Source: Thermus thermophilus (GTDB lineage Bacteria; Deinococcota; Deinococci; Deinococcales; Thermaceae). Taken from it: 64,000 nucleotides of DNA. Positions 9,676 through 18,455 of this stretch are shown piece after piece (within the stretch, counting starts at the first letter, position 1; every line of letters begins with the position of its first letter). The position numbers and the translations under genes were made by a program. The notes under the pieces are model-generated. The model made no database searches, was not told the origin of the DNA, and saw nothing but the letters and a program-made list of their open reading frames with translations. Where the stretch lies: positions 2,087,327-2,151,326 of the forward strand of contig NZ_AP025158.1 in NCBI RefSeq assembly GCF_019974155.1. Reading direction: 5' to 3'.

Positions 9676-10918
9676 GGACCTCCTCCAGTTCCTCCGGGGT
9701 GGTGAGGTAGCCCGCCACGGCGCTCGCCGCCGCCACGCGGGGGCTCGCCAGGTAGATCTCGGCGTCCGGGGCTCCCATGCGTCCCCGGAAGTTGCGGTTG
9801 GAGGTGGAGACGCACACCTCCCCCGGGGCCAAGACCCCCATGTGCCGCCCCATGCAGGGGCCGCACCCCGGGGTGCCGATGGTGGCCCCGGCCTCGAGGA
9901 GGGTGAGGAGGGTGCCGTCCCTGGCCGCCTCCTCCAGGACCTGGGAGCTCGCCGGGACCACCAAAAGCCGCACCCAAGGGGCCACCTTCCTCCCCCTTAG
10001 CACCTCCGCCGCCGCCCTGAGGTCCTCAATCCGGCCGTTGGTGCAGGTGCCGATGAAGACCTGGTCCACCCGCTTGCCCTTGACCGCGGCCACCTCGTGG
10101 ACGTTGTCCACGTAGAAGGGCACGGAGACCCTGGGGGTGAGGGCGGAAAGGTCTATCTCCACCTCCTTGGCGTACCGGGCGTCGGGGTCGGGGTAGAGCC
10201 AGTCGGGCACCCGGTACATCTCCAGGATCTCCCCACTCGGCACCACAAGCCCCGCCTTGGCCCCCGCCTCCACGGTGAGGTTGGCGAGGGTCATGCGCTC
10301 GCCCCGCGTGAGGGCCTCCGCCCCGTCCAGGAGGTGGATCTCCACCGCCATGTAGGTGGCCCCTTCGGCGGTGAGGAGGCGGACCATCTCCAGGGCGGCG
10401 TCCTTGGCCGTGACCCCCTTGGGAAGCCTTCCCCGGAAGACCACCTTGACGCTCTCGGGCACCCGAAGCCAGGTGCGCCCGCTCGCCGCCGCCAAGGCGA
10501 TGTCCGTGGCCCCCATCCCCGTGCCGAAGGCCCCCACCGCCCCGTAGGTGGTGGAGTGGCTGTCCGAGCCCACCACCACCCAGCCCGGCTGGGCCAGGCC
10601 CTCCTCTATGAGGACCTGGTGGCACACCCCCCTCCCCACGTCAAAGACCCGGATGCCGTGCCGCTTGCCCCACTCCCTTATCTCCTTCTGGGCCTTGGCC
10701 ACCTCCAGGTTCGCCGCCGGGGCCACGTGGTCTATCACGATGGAGACCCTTTCCGGGTAGCGGGGGGTGGCCTCCAGGTACTCCAGGCGCTTGAAAAAGC
10801 TCCCGGCGATGGAGTCCACCACCATCACCTGGTCCACCTCCACCACCACGAGCTCCCCCGCCCGCACGGGCCTTCCCACCTTGTGGGAGAGGATCTTTTC
10901 CGCTAGCGTCTGTCCCAC
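9668..10918 (-). CDS. lysT: Homoaconitase large subunit
   Basis: About 416 residues, an aconitase-family 4Fe-4S enzyme acting with LysU. Cluster cysteines are seen in FIGTCTNGR and in GCGPCMG. VVVGSDSHSTTYGAVG and GMGATDIALA are family signatures. A GTG at 10924 overlaps the Shine-Dalgarno sequence AGGAGG, so I prefer the in-frame GTG at 10918, which has a 5-nt spacing. It is the first gene of the lysT-U-W-X-Y-Z run and is divergent from hicB. Confidence 0.94.
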   Translation of the reverse strand: MGQTLAEKILSHKVGRPVRAGELVVVEVDQVMVVDSIAGSFFKRLEYLEATPRYPERVSIVIDHVAPAANLEVAKAQKEIREWGKRHGIRVFDVGRGVCHQVLIEEGLAQPGWVVVGSDSHSTTYGAVGAFGTGMGATDIALAAASGRTWLRVPESVKVVFRGRLPKGVTAKDAALEMVRLLTAEGATYMAVEIHLLDGAEALTRGERMTLANLTVEAGAKAGLVVPSGEILEMYRVPDWLYPDPDARYAKEVEIDLSALTPRVSVPFYVDNVHEVAAVKGKRVDQVFIGTCTNGRIEDLRAAAEVLRGRKVAPWVRLLVVPASSQVLEEAARDGTLLTLLEAGATIGTPGCGPCMGRHMGVLAPGEVCVSTSNRNFRGRMGAPDAEIYLASPRVAAASAVAGYLTTPEELEEVHA

Positions 10919-10928
10919 ACGCACCTCC

Positions 10929-10934
10929 TATACT
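10929..10934 (+). promoter_or_regulatory. -10 box of hicBA
   Basis: TATACT lies 6 nt before the hicB ATG, the spacing expected for a leaderless transcript starting at the A of ATG. I see no good -35 match 17 nt upstream, which falls inside lysT. The lysT promoter must overlap on the other strand, so the two units may influence each other. Confidence 0.55.
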
Positions 10935-10940
10935 GAGGGT

Positions 10941-11165
10941 ATGCCCAAGTACACCGCCCTCCTCTACCCGGACCCGGAGACCCCAGGGGTCTGGATCGCC
11001 GAGTTTCCCGCGGTGCCCCAAGCCCACTCCTTCGGCCAAAGCCCCGAGGAAGCCTTGGCGCGGGCCAAAGAAGCCTTGGAACTCGTCCTGGCCTACTTGA
11101 AAACCGAAGGGTGCCCCCTTCCCCAGGACGTGCAAGCGGTAGAGGTGGGCGTGGATGCCGCCTAG
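10941..11165 (+). CDS. hicB: HicB-family antitoxin
   Basis: 74 residues with the HicB partial RNase-H-like fold: [20 protein letters not shown], then [20 protein letters not shown], the typical HicB core. No ribbon-helix-helix or HTH tail is visible, so it is a short HicB. It precedes and overlaps hicA by 11 nt, giving an antitoxin-first order. The pair is on the plus strand in an otherwise minus-strand lysine cluster. HicB presumably binds and blocks HicA. Confidence 0.88.
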   Translation: MPKYTALLYPDPETPGVWIAEFPAVPQAHSFGQSPEEALARAKEALELVLAYLKTEGCPLPQDVQAVEVGVDAA

Positions 11166-11361
11166 GCCGGAGGAGGTGGCCCGGAAGCTCCGCCGCCTCG
11201 GGTTCGTGGAGCGCATGGCCAAGGGTGGGCATAGGCTTTACGCGCACCCCGACGGCCGCATCGTGGTGGTGCCCTTCCACAGCGGGGAGCTTCCCAAGGG
11301 CACCTTCAAGCGCATCCTGCGCGATGCCGGCCTCACCGAAGAGGAGTTCCATAACCTCTAG
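11155..11361 (+). CDS. hicA: HicA-family mRNA interferase toxin
   Basis: 68 residues of the double-stranded-RNA-binding-like HicA fold. The catalytic His26 is in [15 protein letters not shown], followed by [19 protein letters not shown], the usual HicA ending. HicA cleaves mRNA and is inhibited by HicB. The gene ends only 2 nt from the convergent stop of hcs. All key residues are present, so it looks intact. Confidence 0.9.
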   Translation: MPPRPEEVARKLRRLGFVERMAKGGHRLYAHPDGRIVVVPFHSGELPKGTFKRILRDAGLTEEEFHNL

Positions 11362-11363
11362 CC

Positions 11364-12557
<1,194 letters not shown>

Positions 12558-12602
12558 CTATCCTACCCCCCGGCGGCCGAGTTTTTTCGCGCGGGCCAGC
12601 AT
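12558..12602 (-). CDS. hcs leader peptide with tandem lysine codons
   Basis: A 14-residue open frame MLARAKKLGRRGVG ending in TAG. Two adjacent AAA lysine codons sit in the middle. It begins about 11-16 nt after the -10 region and ends 22 nt before the attenuator hairpin. Lysine attenuation of hcs by a two-Lys leader has been described in Thermus, which fits exactly. I see no strong ribosome-binding site, so the transcript may be nearly leaderless. Confidence 0.85.
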   Translation of the reverse strand: MLARAKKLGRRGVG

Positions 12603-12612
12603 CTTGCCCGTA

Positions 12613-12641
12613 AGGGTATACGAAACGCCGCGGGTTGTCAA
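12613..12641 (-). promoter_or_regulatory. Promoter of hcs
   Basis: On the minus strand, TTGACA (12636-12641) is a perfect -35 and TACCCT (12613-12618) lies 17 nt downstream; TATACC at 12615-12620 is an alternative at 15 nt. The -35 contains the TGA stop codon of uppS, so the promoter begins exactly where the upstream gene ends. Confidence 0.8.
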
Positions 12642-13429
12642 CGCCCAAACCGCCTCTCGCGGGCCTGGTAGCTCCTTAGCGCGCGCAGGAAGTCAATCTT
12701 GCGGAACTCGGGCCAGAGGACGTCGGCAAAGTAGAACTCGGAGTAGGCGGACTGCCAGAGGAGGAAGCCGGAAAGCCGGATCTCCCCCGAGGTGCGGATG
12801 ATGAAGTCGGGGTCGGGAAGCCCGGCGGTGTAGAGGTGGCGGGCGATGTCCTCCGGGGTGAGGGCCTCGGCCACCTCCTTAGGGGTGAGGCCCTGGGCCT
12901 CCGCCTCCAGAAGAAGCCGCTTCACGGCGTCCACGATCTCCTCCCGCCCCCCATAGCCCATGGCGATGTTGAGGAACATGCCCCGGTGCCCCTCCGTCCT
13001 CCGTTCCAGGCGCTCTATGGCCCGGACCACCTCCGGGGAAAACCCCTCCCGCCTGCCGATGAAGCGCACCCGCACCTGGTTTTCCAGGATCCGGTGGTCC
13101 TCCGCCATCCGCTCGGCCTCCCGCAGGAAGAGGTTCATGAGGGTCTCCACCTCTTCCGGGGAGCGCTTGAAGTTGTCGGTGGAGAAGACCCAGACGGTCA
13201 CGGTCTTGATGCCCATCTCCAGGCACCACTCCAGGACCTCGTAGGCCTTCTGCACCCCGAACTCGTGCCCCTTGGTGGGGGAAAGGCCGAGGGCGCGGGC
13301 GTAGCGGCGGTTCCCGTCCAGGATGAGGCCCAGGTGCCGGGGCATGGGGCCCCGCTTGACCTCCCTGAGGAGGCGCCTTTCGTAAAGCCAGTAGAGGGGG
13401 CGGGAAAGGGCAAAGAGGCGGCGGACCAT
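12638..13429 (-). CDS. uppS: Isoprenyl transferase (cis-prenyl diphosphate synthase)
   Basis: 263 residues. It condenses isopentenyl diphosphate units in cis to make the undecaprenyl-type carrier lipid for cell-wall synthesis. The signature HLGLILDGNRRYAR holds catalytic Asp38; WVFSTDNFKRS and FIIRTSGEIRLSGFLLWQ are the other conserved regions. The N-terminal ~28 residues extend beyond the usual start and are basic and hydrophobic. The stop codon lies inside the -35 element of the hcs promoter. Confidence 0.94.
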   Translation of the reverse strand: MVRRLFALSRPLYWLYERRLLREVKRGPMPRHLGLILDGNRRYARALGLSPTKGHEFGVQKAYEVLEWCLEMGIKTVTVWVFSTDNFKRSPEEVETLMNLFLREAERMAEDHRILENQVRVRFIGRREGFSPEVVRAIERLERRTEGHRGMFLNIAMGYGGREEIVDAVKRLLLEAEAQGLTPKEVAEALTPEDIARHLYTAGLPDPDFIIRTSGEIRLSGFLLWQSAYSEFYFADVLWPEFRKIDFLRALRSYQARERRFGR

Positions 13430-13464
13430 ACCCTTTCCACCCTAAGGGAGAAGGGCGGGGCGCG

Positions 13465-14583
13465 CTAGCGGTAGAGCTCTCGGGCGATGACGAGGCGCTG
13501 GATCTCCGAGGTGCCCTCGTAGATCTCCGTCACCTTGGCGTCCCGGTAGTACCGCTCCACCCGGTAGTCCCGGTGGTAGCCGTACCCCCCCAGGACCTGG
13601 ACCGCCTCCCGGGTCACCTCCACCGCCACCTGGCTGGCGAAGAGCTTGGCGGCGCTGGCCTCGAGGGTGAACCGTTCCCCCCGGTCCTTCTTCCGCGCGG
13701 CCTCGAGGACCAAGGCGCGGGCGGCGGCGATCTTCACGTGCATGTCGGCGATCTTGAAGGCGATGGCCTGGTGCTCCTTTAGCTTCTTCCCGAACTGCTC
13801 CCGCTCCTCGGCGTAGGCCTTGGCGATCTCAAAGGCCCCCCGGGCGATGCCCACCGCCTGGGCCGCCACCCCCACGCGCCCCGAGTCCAGGCCCGCGAGG
13901 GCGTAGGCCAGGCCCCGCCCCTCCTCCCCGAGGAGGTTCTCCTCGGGGACGAAGACCTCCTCGAGGCGCACCTCGGCGGTGTGGGCCGCGTGGAGGCCCA
14001 TCTTCTCCTCGGGGCGGCCGAAGGAAAGCCCCGGGGTGTCCTTCTCCACCAAGAAGGCGCTGATCCCCTTCTCCGTGCGGGCCATGACCACGTAGAGGTG
14101 GGCGTGGCCAGCGGAGGTGATCCAGCTCTTGACCCCGTTCAGCACGAACCCGCCCTTGACCCGCCGCGCCTCGGCGCGGAGGCTTTTGGCGTCGGAGCCC
14201 GCCTGGGGCTCGGTGAGGCAGAAGGCCCCGATCCACTCCCCCCGGGCCAGGGGCACGAGGTAGCGCCGCTTCTGCGCCTCGCTCCCGAAGCGGAGGAGCA
14301 TGTACTGGGGAAGGCCGCTGGTCACGGAGACGATAACGGCCACGCTGGGGTCGGCGGCGGCGAGCTCCTCCAGGGCCAAGGCCCAGGTCACGGAGTCCAG
14401 ACCCACCCCGCCCCACGCCTCCGGGGTGGTCATGCCGAGGAGGCCGAGCTCGGCCAGGGCCTTGAGCTGGGGCCAGGGGTACTCGGCCTTCCGGTCGTAC
14501 TCGGGGGCGAGGGGGTAGAGGACCTCCCGGGCCACCCGGCGCACCGCGTCCAGAACCAGCCGTTGCTCCTGGGTGAGGGTCAT
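13465..14583 (-). CDS. Acyl-CoA dehydrogenase
   Basis: FAD enzyme of fatty-acid or branched-chain acyl-CoA oxidation. 372 residues from MTLTQEQRL; an in-frame ATG 9 nt further upstream is also possible, because the GGGGAGG directly before 14583 is too close to act as its ribosome site. Conserved stretches are CLTEPQAGSDAKSL (FAD site), YAEEREQFGKKL and VLGGYGYHRDY. The catalytic base is Glu356 in YEGTSEIQ. The exact substrate is not decidable. A 17-bp motif upstream is shared with the second acyl-CoA dehydrogenase at 36271. Confidence 0.92.
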   Translation of the reverse strand: MTLTQEQRLVLDAVRRVAREVLYPLAPEYDRKAEYPWPQLKALAELGLLGMTTPEAWGGVGLDSVTWALALEELAAADPSVAVIVSVTSGLPQYMLLRFGSEAQKRRYLVPLARGEWIGAFCLTEPQAGSDAKSLRAEARRVKGGFVLNGVKSWITSAGHAHLYVVMARTEKGISAFLVEKDTPGLSFGRPEEKMGLHAAHTAEVRLEEVFVPEENLLGEEGRGLAYALAGLDSGRVGVAAQAVGIARGAFEIAKAYAEEREQFGKKLKEHQAIAFKIADMHVKIAAARALVLEAARKKDRGERFTLEASAAKLFASQVAVEVTREAVQVLGGYGYHRDYRVERYYRDAKVTEIYEGTSEIQRLVIARELYR

Positions 14584-14611
14584 CCTCCCCATCGTAACAT
14601 CGCAGGTCGGC

Positions 14612-14628
14612 AAAAAAGCGTCACGTTT
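14612..14628. promoter_or_regulatory. Shared upstream motif of acyl-CoA dehydrogenase, copy 1
   Basis: AAAAAAGCGTCACGTTT on the plus strand lies 28 nt upstream of the dehydrogenase ATG. The same word with one mismatch occurs at 36306-36322, upstream of the other acyl-CoA dehydrogenase. It includes the ubiX stop codon. I infer a common regulatory site but cannot name the regulator. Confidence 0.4.
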
Positions 14629-15187
14629 CCCCCCACCGGGGGGCGCGCTTCCCGGGAAGCCCCAGGTGGTCCAGGATGCGCTGGGTGACGAAGCCGAGGA
14701 GGTCCCTGATCTCCTTGGGGCGGTGGTAGAAGCCGGGGCTCGCCGGGAGGATGGTGGCCCCGGCCTCCGCCGCCTGGACCATGGCCCTCAGGGTGGGGAG
14801 GGGCAAAGGGGTCTCCCTCAGGACAAGGACGAGGGGGCGGCGCTCCTTCAGGTGGACGTAGGCCGCCCGGGTGAGGAGGGTGTCGGCCAAGCCCGCGGCC
14901 ACCTTGGCCAGGGTGGTGGCGGAGCAAGGGACGACCACCATCCCCCGGGTGGGGAAGGAGCCCGAGGCGATGGGGGCGCCCAGGTCCTGGTCCTTGTAGA
15001 CCCGGTGGGCCAGGGCGTGGAGGTCCTTGGGGCTTAGGCCCATCTCCTCCCAGAGCACCCGCGTGGCCCCCTGGGAGAGGACGAGGTGCACCTCGGCGAG
15101 GTCCTTGAGCGCCTCGAGGAGGTCCAGGGCGTAGGGCATGCCGCTCGCCCCGGAAACCCCCACCACCACCCGGAAAGGCGCGTCCAC
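14621..15187 (-). CDS. ubiX: Flavin prenyltransferase UbiX
   Basis: 188 residues. It makes prenylated FMN, the cofactor of UbiD-type decarboxylases. It starts VVVGVSGASGMPYALDLLEAL (flavin site in a Rossmann-like flavoprotein) and has PCSATTLAKVAAGLADTLL, VLVLRETPLP and PASPGFYH, all typical of UbiX. No ubiD is visible in the window. In Thermus, which uses menaquinone, the partner decarboxylase may serve quinone synthesis or aromatic catabolism. Confidence 0.93.
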   Translation of the reverse strand: MDAPFRVVVGVSGASGMPYALDLLEALKDLAEVHLVLSQGATRVLWEEMGLSPKDLHALAHRVYKDQDLGAPIASGSFPTRGMVVVPCSATTLAKVAAGLADTLLTRAAYVHLKERRPLVLVLRETPLPLPTLRAMVQAAEAGATILPASPGFYHRPKEIRDLLGFVTQRILDHLGLPGKRAPRWGET

Positions 15188-15196
15188 GGCGCCATT

Positions 15197-16411
15197 CTAC
15201 CGGCCCAAGGCGGGGCCCGCCCGGCGGGGCACCAGGGCGAGCTCAGGCCAGGCCTCAAAGCTTCGCCGCCAGGGGAAGGCGAGGCCCCGGAGGTCCAGCC
15301 AGAACCCGTCCAGCTCCACCCGGGGAAAGCCCTCGGCCACGGCCCGGGCCTCCTCGGGGAGGGGCTCGGGGAAGCGGGCCCGCACCCAGGGCCTGCCCAC
15401 CTCCCCCCACCAGTACTGGAAGTAGGCCTCGGCGAGGCGCGAAAGCCGCCCCTCCCGGTCCTCGAGGAAAAGCCCCCCCTGGGCCAAGGCGCTCCCCAGG
15501 TTGTTCGCCGGCGTGCCCCAGGCGGCGTAGGCGGCGAGGCGGGCGTAGAGGCCCATCCCCTCCAGGTAGGCCATGAGGCGGGGGTCCCCCCGGTTCACCC
15601 GGGCGAGGTCGGCCAGGGCCACGGGGTGGCGGGCCATGAGGCGGAGGAGGTCCAGGGCGGCCCTTCTCGGGTCCCCACCCCCGTAGACGTAGAGGACGAG
15701 GTCGGGGCCCTCGGCCAAGGGCACCGCCACCGCGCGGGCGCTGGCCAAGACCCCGGCCACGGTCTCTTCCAGGGGAAGCCCCTCGTAGGGGGTGACCCGG
15801 GCGCGCAAGGCCTCGTCCTCGTAGACCACGGCCACCCGGAGGCCGGGCCTCAGGGCCCTAAGAAGCAGGACCTGGCCCGCCTCGTCGGCCCCGGGGCGGG
15901 CGGGGTAGCCCAGGGCCCGGGCCTCCCGGGGGCCTGGGGAGTTCCTCAGGGCGTCGTCCCAGACCGCCTCCAGGTAGACCCCCCGAAGGCCCCTCCAGGA
16001 GGCGAGGGCCTGGAGGACCCGAAGGTTCCGCTCCCGCCTCGAGGCGTCCCACCTCGGGACGACGCCGAAGAGGTAAAGCGCCCCGCCCCCACGGGCCTTC
16101 CAGGCGAGGAGGGGGGCGAGGCGGGCCAAGGCGTCCTCCGGGGCGAGGGGGAGGTGGCGGCTTGGCACAAGCCCCCCGTAGGCCAAGGCGTCCAGGCTCG
16201 CCACAAGCCCCCACCCGGGGGTGGCGAGGAGCCAGGCCCTCAAGGCCTCGAGGTCGGCCCCCTCCGGCCCCCGGTAGGCCTCCCGGGGCGGACAGAGGAC
16301 CACCCCCCAGGCGCAGGGGGCGAGGTTGGGGGGACGGTCGTCCAGGGGAAGATAGAGGAGCTGGGCGAGGCCCAGGCCCCAGGCCACGAGAAGCGCCCAA
16401 AGGCGCGCCAC
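15197..16411 (-). CDS. DUF4127-family secreted protein
   Basis: 404 residues with an N-terminal signal-like segment (LWALLVAWGLGLAQ) followed by LLYLPLDDRPPNL, the characteristic opening of DUF4127 proteins. Later parts such as ASLDALAYGGLVPSRHL and LYVYGGGDPRRAALDLL are also family-like. Function is unknown. It ends 9 nt before ubiX starts and begins 6 nt after trxB ends, so it belongs to a trxB-DUF4127-ubiX run. Confidence 0.75.
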   Translation of the reverse strand: MARLWALLVAWGLGLAQLLYLPLDDRPPNLAPCAWGVVLCPPREAYRGPEGADLEALRAWLLATPGWGLVASLDALAYGGLVPSRHLPLAPEDALARLAPLLAWKARGGGALYLFGVVPRWDASRRERNLRVLQALASWRGLRGVYLEAVWDDALRNSPGPREARALGYPARPGADEAGQVLLLRALRPGLRVAVVYEDEALRARVTPYEGLPLEETVAGVLASARAVAVPLAEGPDLVLYVYGGGDPRRAALDLLRLMARHPVALADLARVNRGDPRLMAYLEGMGLYARLAAYAAWGTPANNLGSALAQGGLFLEDREGRLSRLAEAYFQYWWGEVGRPWVRARFPEPLPEEARAVAEGFPRVELDGFWLDLRGLAFPWRRSFEAWPELALVPRRAGPALGR

Positions 16412-16417
16412 GTCCGC

Positions 16418-17395
16418 CTAGCCCTTGACCTTTTCCGCCTCCTCCGCCAGGTAGCGCTCGGCCATCATGGCGGCGCGGGTGCCTGCCCCCACGCTCGTGG
16501 TGAGCTGGCGGTAGATGGGGTCGGCCACGTCCCCGGCGGCGAAGATGCCGGGTTCCGAGGTGAAGACCTCGTCCCGCACGGCGATGTACCCGTCGGGCCT
16601 GAGCTCCACCACCCCCTTGAGGAAAGCGGTGTTGGGCTCGTGGCCGATGAAGACGAAGACGCCGTCCGTGGGGTAGACGTACTCCTCCCCCGTCTTCAGG
16701 TTCTTAAGCCGCACCCCCGTCACCTGGTCCTCTCCCAGGATCTCGGTGACCACGTGGGAGAAGAGGAAGTGCATCTTGGGGTTCTGGAAGGCCCGCTTCT
16801 GGGCCACCTTGTTGGCCCTAAGCTCGTCCCGGCGGTGGACCAGGGTCACTTTTCGGGCGAACTTGGTGAGGAAGATCCCCTCCTCCACGGCGGCGTCCCC
16901 CCCACCCACCACGACCACCTCCTTGTCGCGGTAGAAGAAGCCGTCGCAGGTGGCGCAGGTGGAAACCCCCCGGCCGTAAAACTTGTCCTCCCCGGGGACC
17001 CCAAGCCGCCTCGGGTTCGCCCCCGTGGCCACGATCACCGCCCGGGCGCGGTAGTTCCGCTCGTAGCCCCGGACCAGGTAGCCCCCCTCGGCCTTCTCCA
17101 GGCCCAGGACCTCGTCCATGACGATCCGGGCCCCGAACTTCTCCGCCTGCTGCACCATGCGGCCCGCGAGCTCCGGCCCGGAAATGCCCTCGGGGAAGCC
17201 CGGGTAGTTCTCCACCTCGTCCGTCTGGGCGATCTGCCCCCCGGGAAGCCCCTTCTCCACGATGACCGTCTTGAGCTGGGCCCGGCCGGCGTAGATCCCG
17301 GCGGTAAGCCCCGCGGGCCCCCCGCCGATGATGACCACATCGTAGGTTTCCTCCGAGGTGGGGGTGCTCCCCAGTGCGCTCAGGTTGAACTCCAT
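16418..17395 (-). CDS. trxB: Thioredoxin reductase
   Basis: NADPH-dependent FAD disulfide reductase that keeps thioredoxin reduced. 325 residues: FAD loop GGGPAG at 24-29, redox-active CATCDGFFY around 145, NADPH loop [14 protein letters not shown] and the C-terminal FAD motif [11 protein letters not shown]. The upstream region contains ATACC-7-GGTAT, a possible site for a CsoR-family repressor overlapping -10-like sequences. Such control would tie thiol redox metabolism to metal or sulfur stress. Confidence 0.96.
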   Translation of the reverse strand: MEFNLSALGSTPTSEETYDVVIIGGGPAGLTAGIYAGRAQLKTVIVEKGLPGGQIAQTDEVENYPGFPEGISGPELAGRMVQQAEKFGARIVMDEVLGLEKAEGGYLVRGYERNYRARAVIVATGANPRRLGVPGEDKFYGRGVSTCATCDGFFYRDKEVVVVGGGDAAVEEGIFLTKFARKVTLVHRRDELRANKVAQKRAFQNPKMHFLFSHVVTEILGEDQVTGVRLKNLKTGEEYVYPTDGVFVFIGHEPNTAFLKGVVELRPDGYIAVRDEVFTSEPGIFAAGDVADPIYRQLTTSVGAGTRAAMMAERYLAEEAEKVKG

Positions 17396-17433
17396 TCTTT
17401 CCCTCCTCCTTGGATGCCAGTTTACCCCCTCAC

Positions 17434-17450
17434 ATACCTATAGGGGGTAT
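17434..17450. promoter_or_regulatory. CsoR-family-like operator upstream of trxB
   Basis: ATACCTATAGGGGGTAT is an inverted repeat (ATACC/GGTAT, 7-nt centre) of the kind bound by CsoR/CstR-type repressors. It lies 39 nt before the trxB ATG and overlaps -10-like TATA sequences. The core ATAGGGGGTA recurs at 45146-45155, in the promoter of the window's own CsoR-family gene. The regulator assignment is inference. Confidence 0.5.
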
Positions 17451-17511
17451 ACCTCGTCCCATTTTGGGGGGTGAGGGGAAGGGTGTCAAGAAAAAACCAA
17501 CCGAGCCGCGG

Positions 17512-17536
17512 AAAAAACACCCCCGAAGGGGTGTTT
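17512..17536 (-). terminator. Terminator of the tRNA operon
   Basis: On the minus strand AAACACCCC-TTCG-GGGGTGTTT is a 9-bp hairpin with the stable TTCG loop, followed by TTTTTT. It begins 2 nt after the CCA end of the last tRNA-Glu, so it ends the Gln-Glu-Glu tRNA transcript. Confidence 0.9.
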
Positions 17537-17537
17537 C

Positions 17538-17613
17538 TGGTGACCCCAGGGGGATTCGAACCCCCGTCTCGGCCTTGAGAGGGCCGTGTCCTAGGCCTCT
17601 AGACGATGGGGCC
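17538..17613 (-). tRNA. tRNA-Glu (CUC)
   Basis: 76 nt, GGCCCCATCGTCTAGAGG... to ...GGGGTCACCA with encoded CCA. The anticodon loop CTCTCAA gives anticodon CUC. GGTTCGAAT T-loop and complementary GGCCCCA/TGGGGTC acceptor are present. It reads GAG, a very frequent codon in this GC-rich genome. Confidence 0.96.
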
Positions 17614-17633
17614 ATGCGCGGCTCGGCTGGCTT

Positions 17634-17708
17634 TGGTGACCCCAGGGGGACTCGAACCCCCGCCGCCGGCTTGAAAGGCCGGTGACCTAACCGCTAGTCG
17701 ATGGGGCC
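17634..17708 (-). tRNA. tRNA-Glu (UUC)
   Basis: 75 nt with encoded CCA. The anticodon loop CTTTCAA gives UUC. The body is close to the neighbouring tRNA-Glu(CUC): the acceptor arms are identical and the D- and anticodon arms differ, suggesting local duplication and divergence. Confidence 0.96.
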
Positions 17709-17714
17709 AAAGTT

Positions 17715-17788
17715 TGGCTGGGGTGCGTGGATTCGAACCACGACCGGCGGATCCAGAGTCCGCTGTCCTACCCTTAGACGACACCCCA
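17715..17788 (-). tRNA. tRNA-Gln (CUG)
   Basis: 74 nt, starting TGGGGTGTCGTC and ending CACCCCAGCCA. The anticodon loop CTCTGGA gives CUG. It is the first gene of a three-tRNA transcript with two tRNA-Glu genes. Confidence 0.95.
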
Positions 17789-17820
17789 GCGACGGGCGCC
17801 CGAAGCCTCGGGCAGTCGTT

Positions 17821-17849
17821 ATGGTACACTCTAAGGGGCGGATTGGCAA
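17821..17849 (-). promoter_or_regulatory. Promoter of the Gln-Glu-Glu tRNA operon
   Basis: On the minus strand TTGCCA (17844-17849), a 17-nt spacer, and TACCAT (17821-17826). Transcription would start about 25 nt before tRNA-Gln. The promoter lies back-to-back with the start of the plus-strand gene at 17859. Confidence 0.75.
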
Positions 17850-17858
17850 GCCCCTCCT

Positions 17859-18455
17859 ATGGAACGCGAGGTCGTAGACATCCTCAGCGAGTACCTTTCC
17901 CCGCAAGCGGCCGCCAACCTCCTCGCCCGTGCCAAAGCGCGGCTCGCCCCGACCACCCCCCAGGACTGGGCACGGCTTTTGGAGGGACCGCTTTGGGAGG
18001 AGCTACGGGCCATCCTCCCCTTCCGGGAAATGCCCCCCGGGCTTAAGGCCCTCGTTCGGCGGCTCAAGGCGGCTACCCCCCCTCCGCCCGAACCCCAAGG
18101 CGAGGCGGCGCCGGAGGCCGCGCCGGCCCTCGAGGCGGTGGACCTGGCCGACCCCGCGGAGCGGGACCGCCTCGCCCGAAGCCTCGCCCGCCTCGAGGGG
18201 GTGACGGGGGTGGTGGTGGCCCACCCCTCGGGGAAGGCCGAGCTCCCCGAGGGCTTCCCCATACCCCTGGACACCGCCCACCTCCTCCTCCGCCGCCAGG
18301 GGTACGCCCTCTTTTACCTGCGCACCGCCTCGAGGCTCCTCCTCCTCCGTCCCGTGGGCGGAGGCTTCGTGGGCGTGACGGCCCGGGAGGAGGCCAACGT
18401 GGGACAGCTCGTGCACAGGCTCAAGCGCCTGGCCCCCAAGGAGGTAAGCGGATGA
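17859..18455 (+). CDS. Unknown protein with Roadblock/LC7-like C-terminal half
   Basis: 198 residues. The N-terminal ~70 are helical (DILSEYLSPQAAANLLARAK), then comes a Pro/Ala/Glu linker. From about 108 onward LARLEGVTGVVVAHPSGKAE, a hydrophobic strand-rich core and a final helix VGQLVHRLKRLAP resemble Roadblock/LC7 domains (GTPase-associated, as in MglB). The match is by eye and not certain. It overlaps the next gene by 4 nt, so the two are probably coupled. Function unknown. Confidence 0.6.
   Translation: MEREVVDILSEYLSPQAAANLLARAKARLAPTTPQDWARLLEGPLWEELRAILPFREMPPGLKALVRRLKAATPPPPEPQGEAAPEAAPALEAVDLADPAERDRLARSLARLEGVTGVVVAHPSGKAELPEGFPIPLDTAHLLLRRQGYALFYLRTASRLLLLRPVGGGFVGVTAREEANVGQLVHRLKRLAPKEVSG

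Noticed and set aside
10922..10924. GTG 10924 as lysT start
   Set aside because: The codon is part of the AGGAGG ribosome-binding site; GTG 10918 has proper spacing.
15086..17443. 785-codon open frame on the plus strand
   Set aside because: It spans three well-recognised minus-strand genes (ubiX, DUF4127, trxB) and its translation is Gly/Pro/His-rich without any domain.
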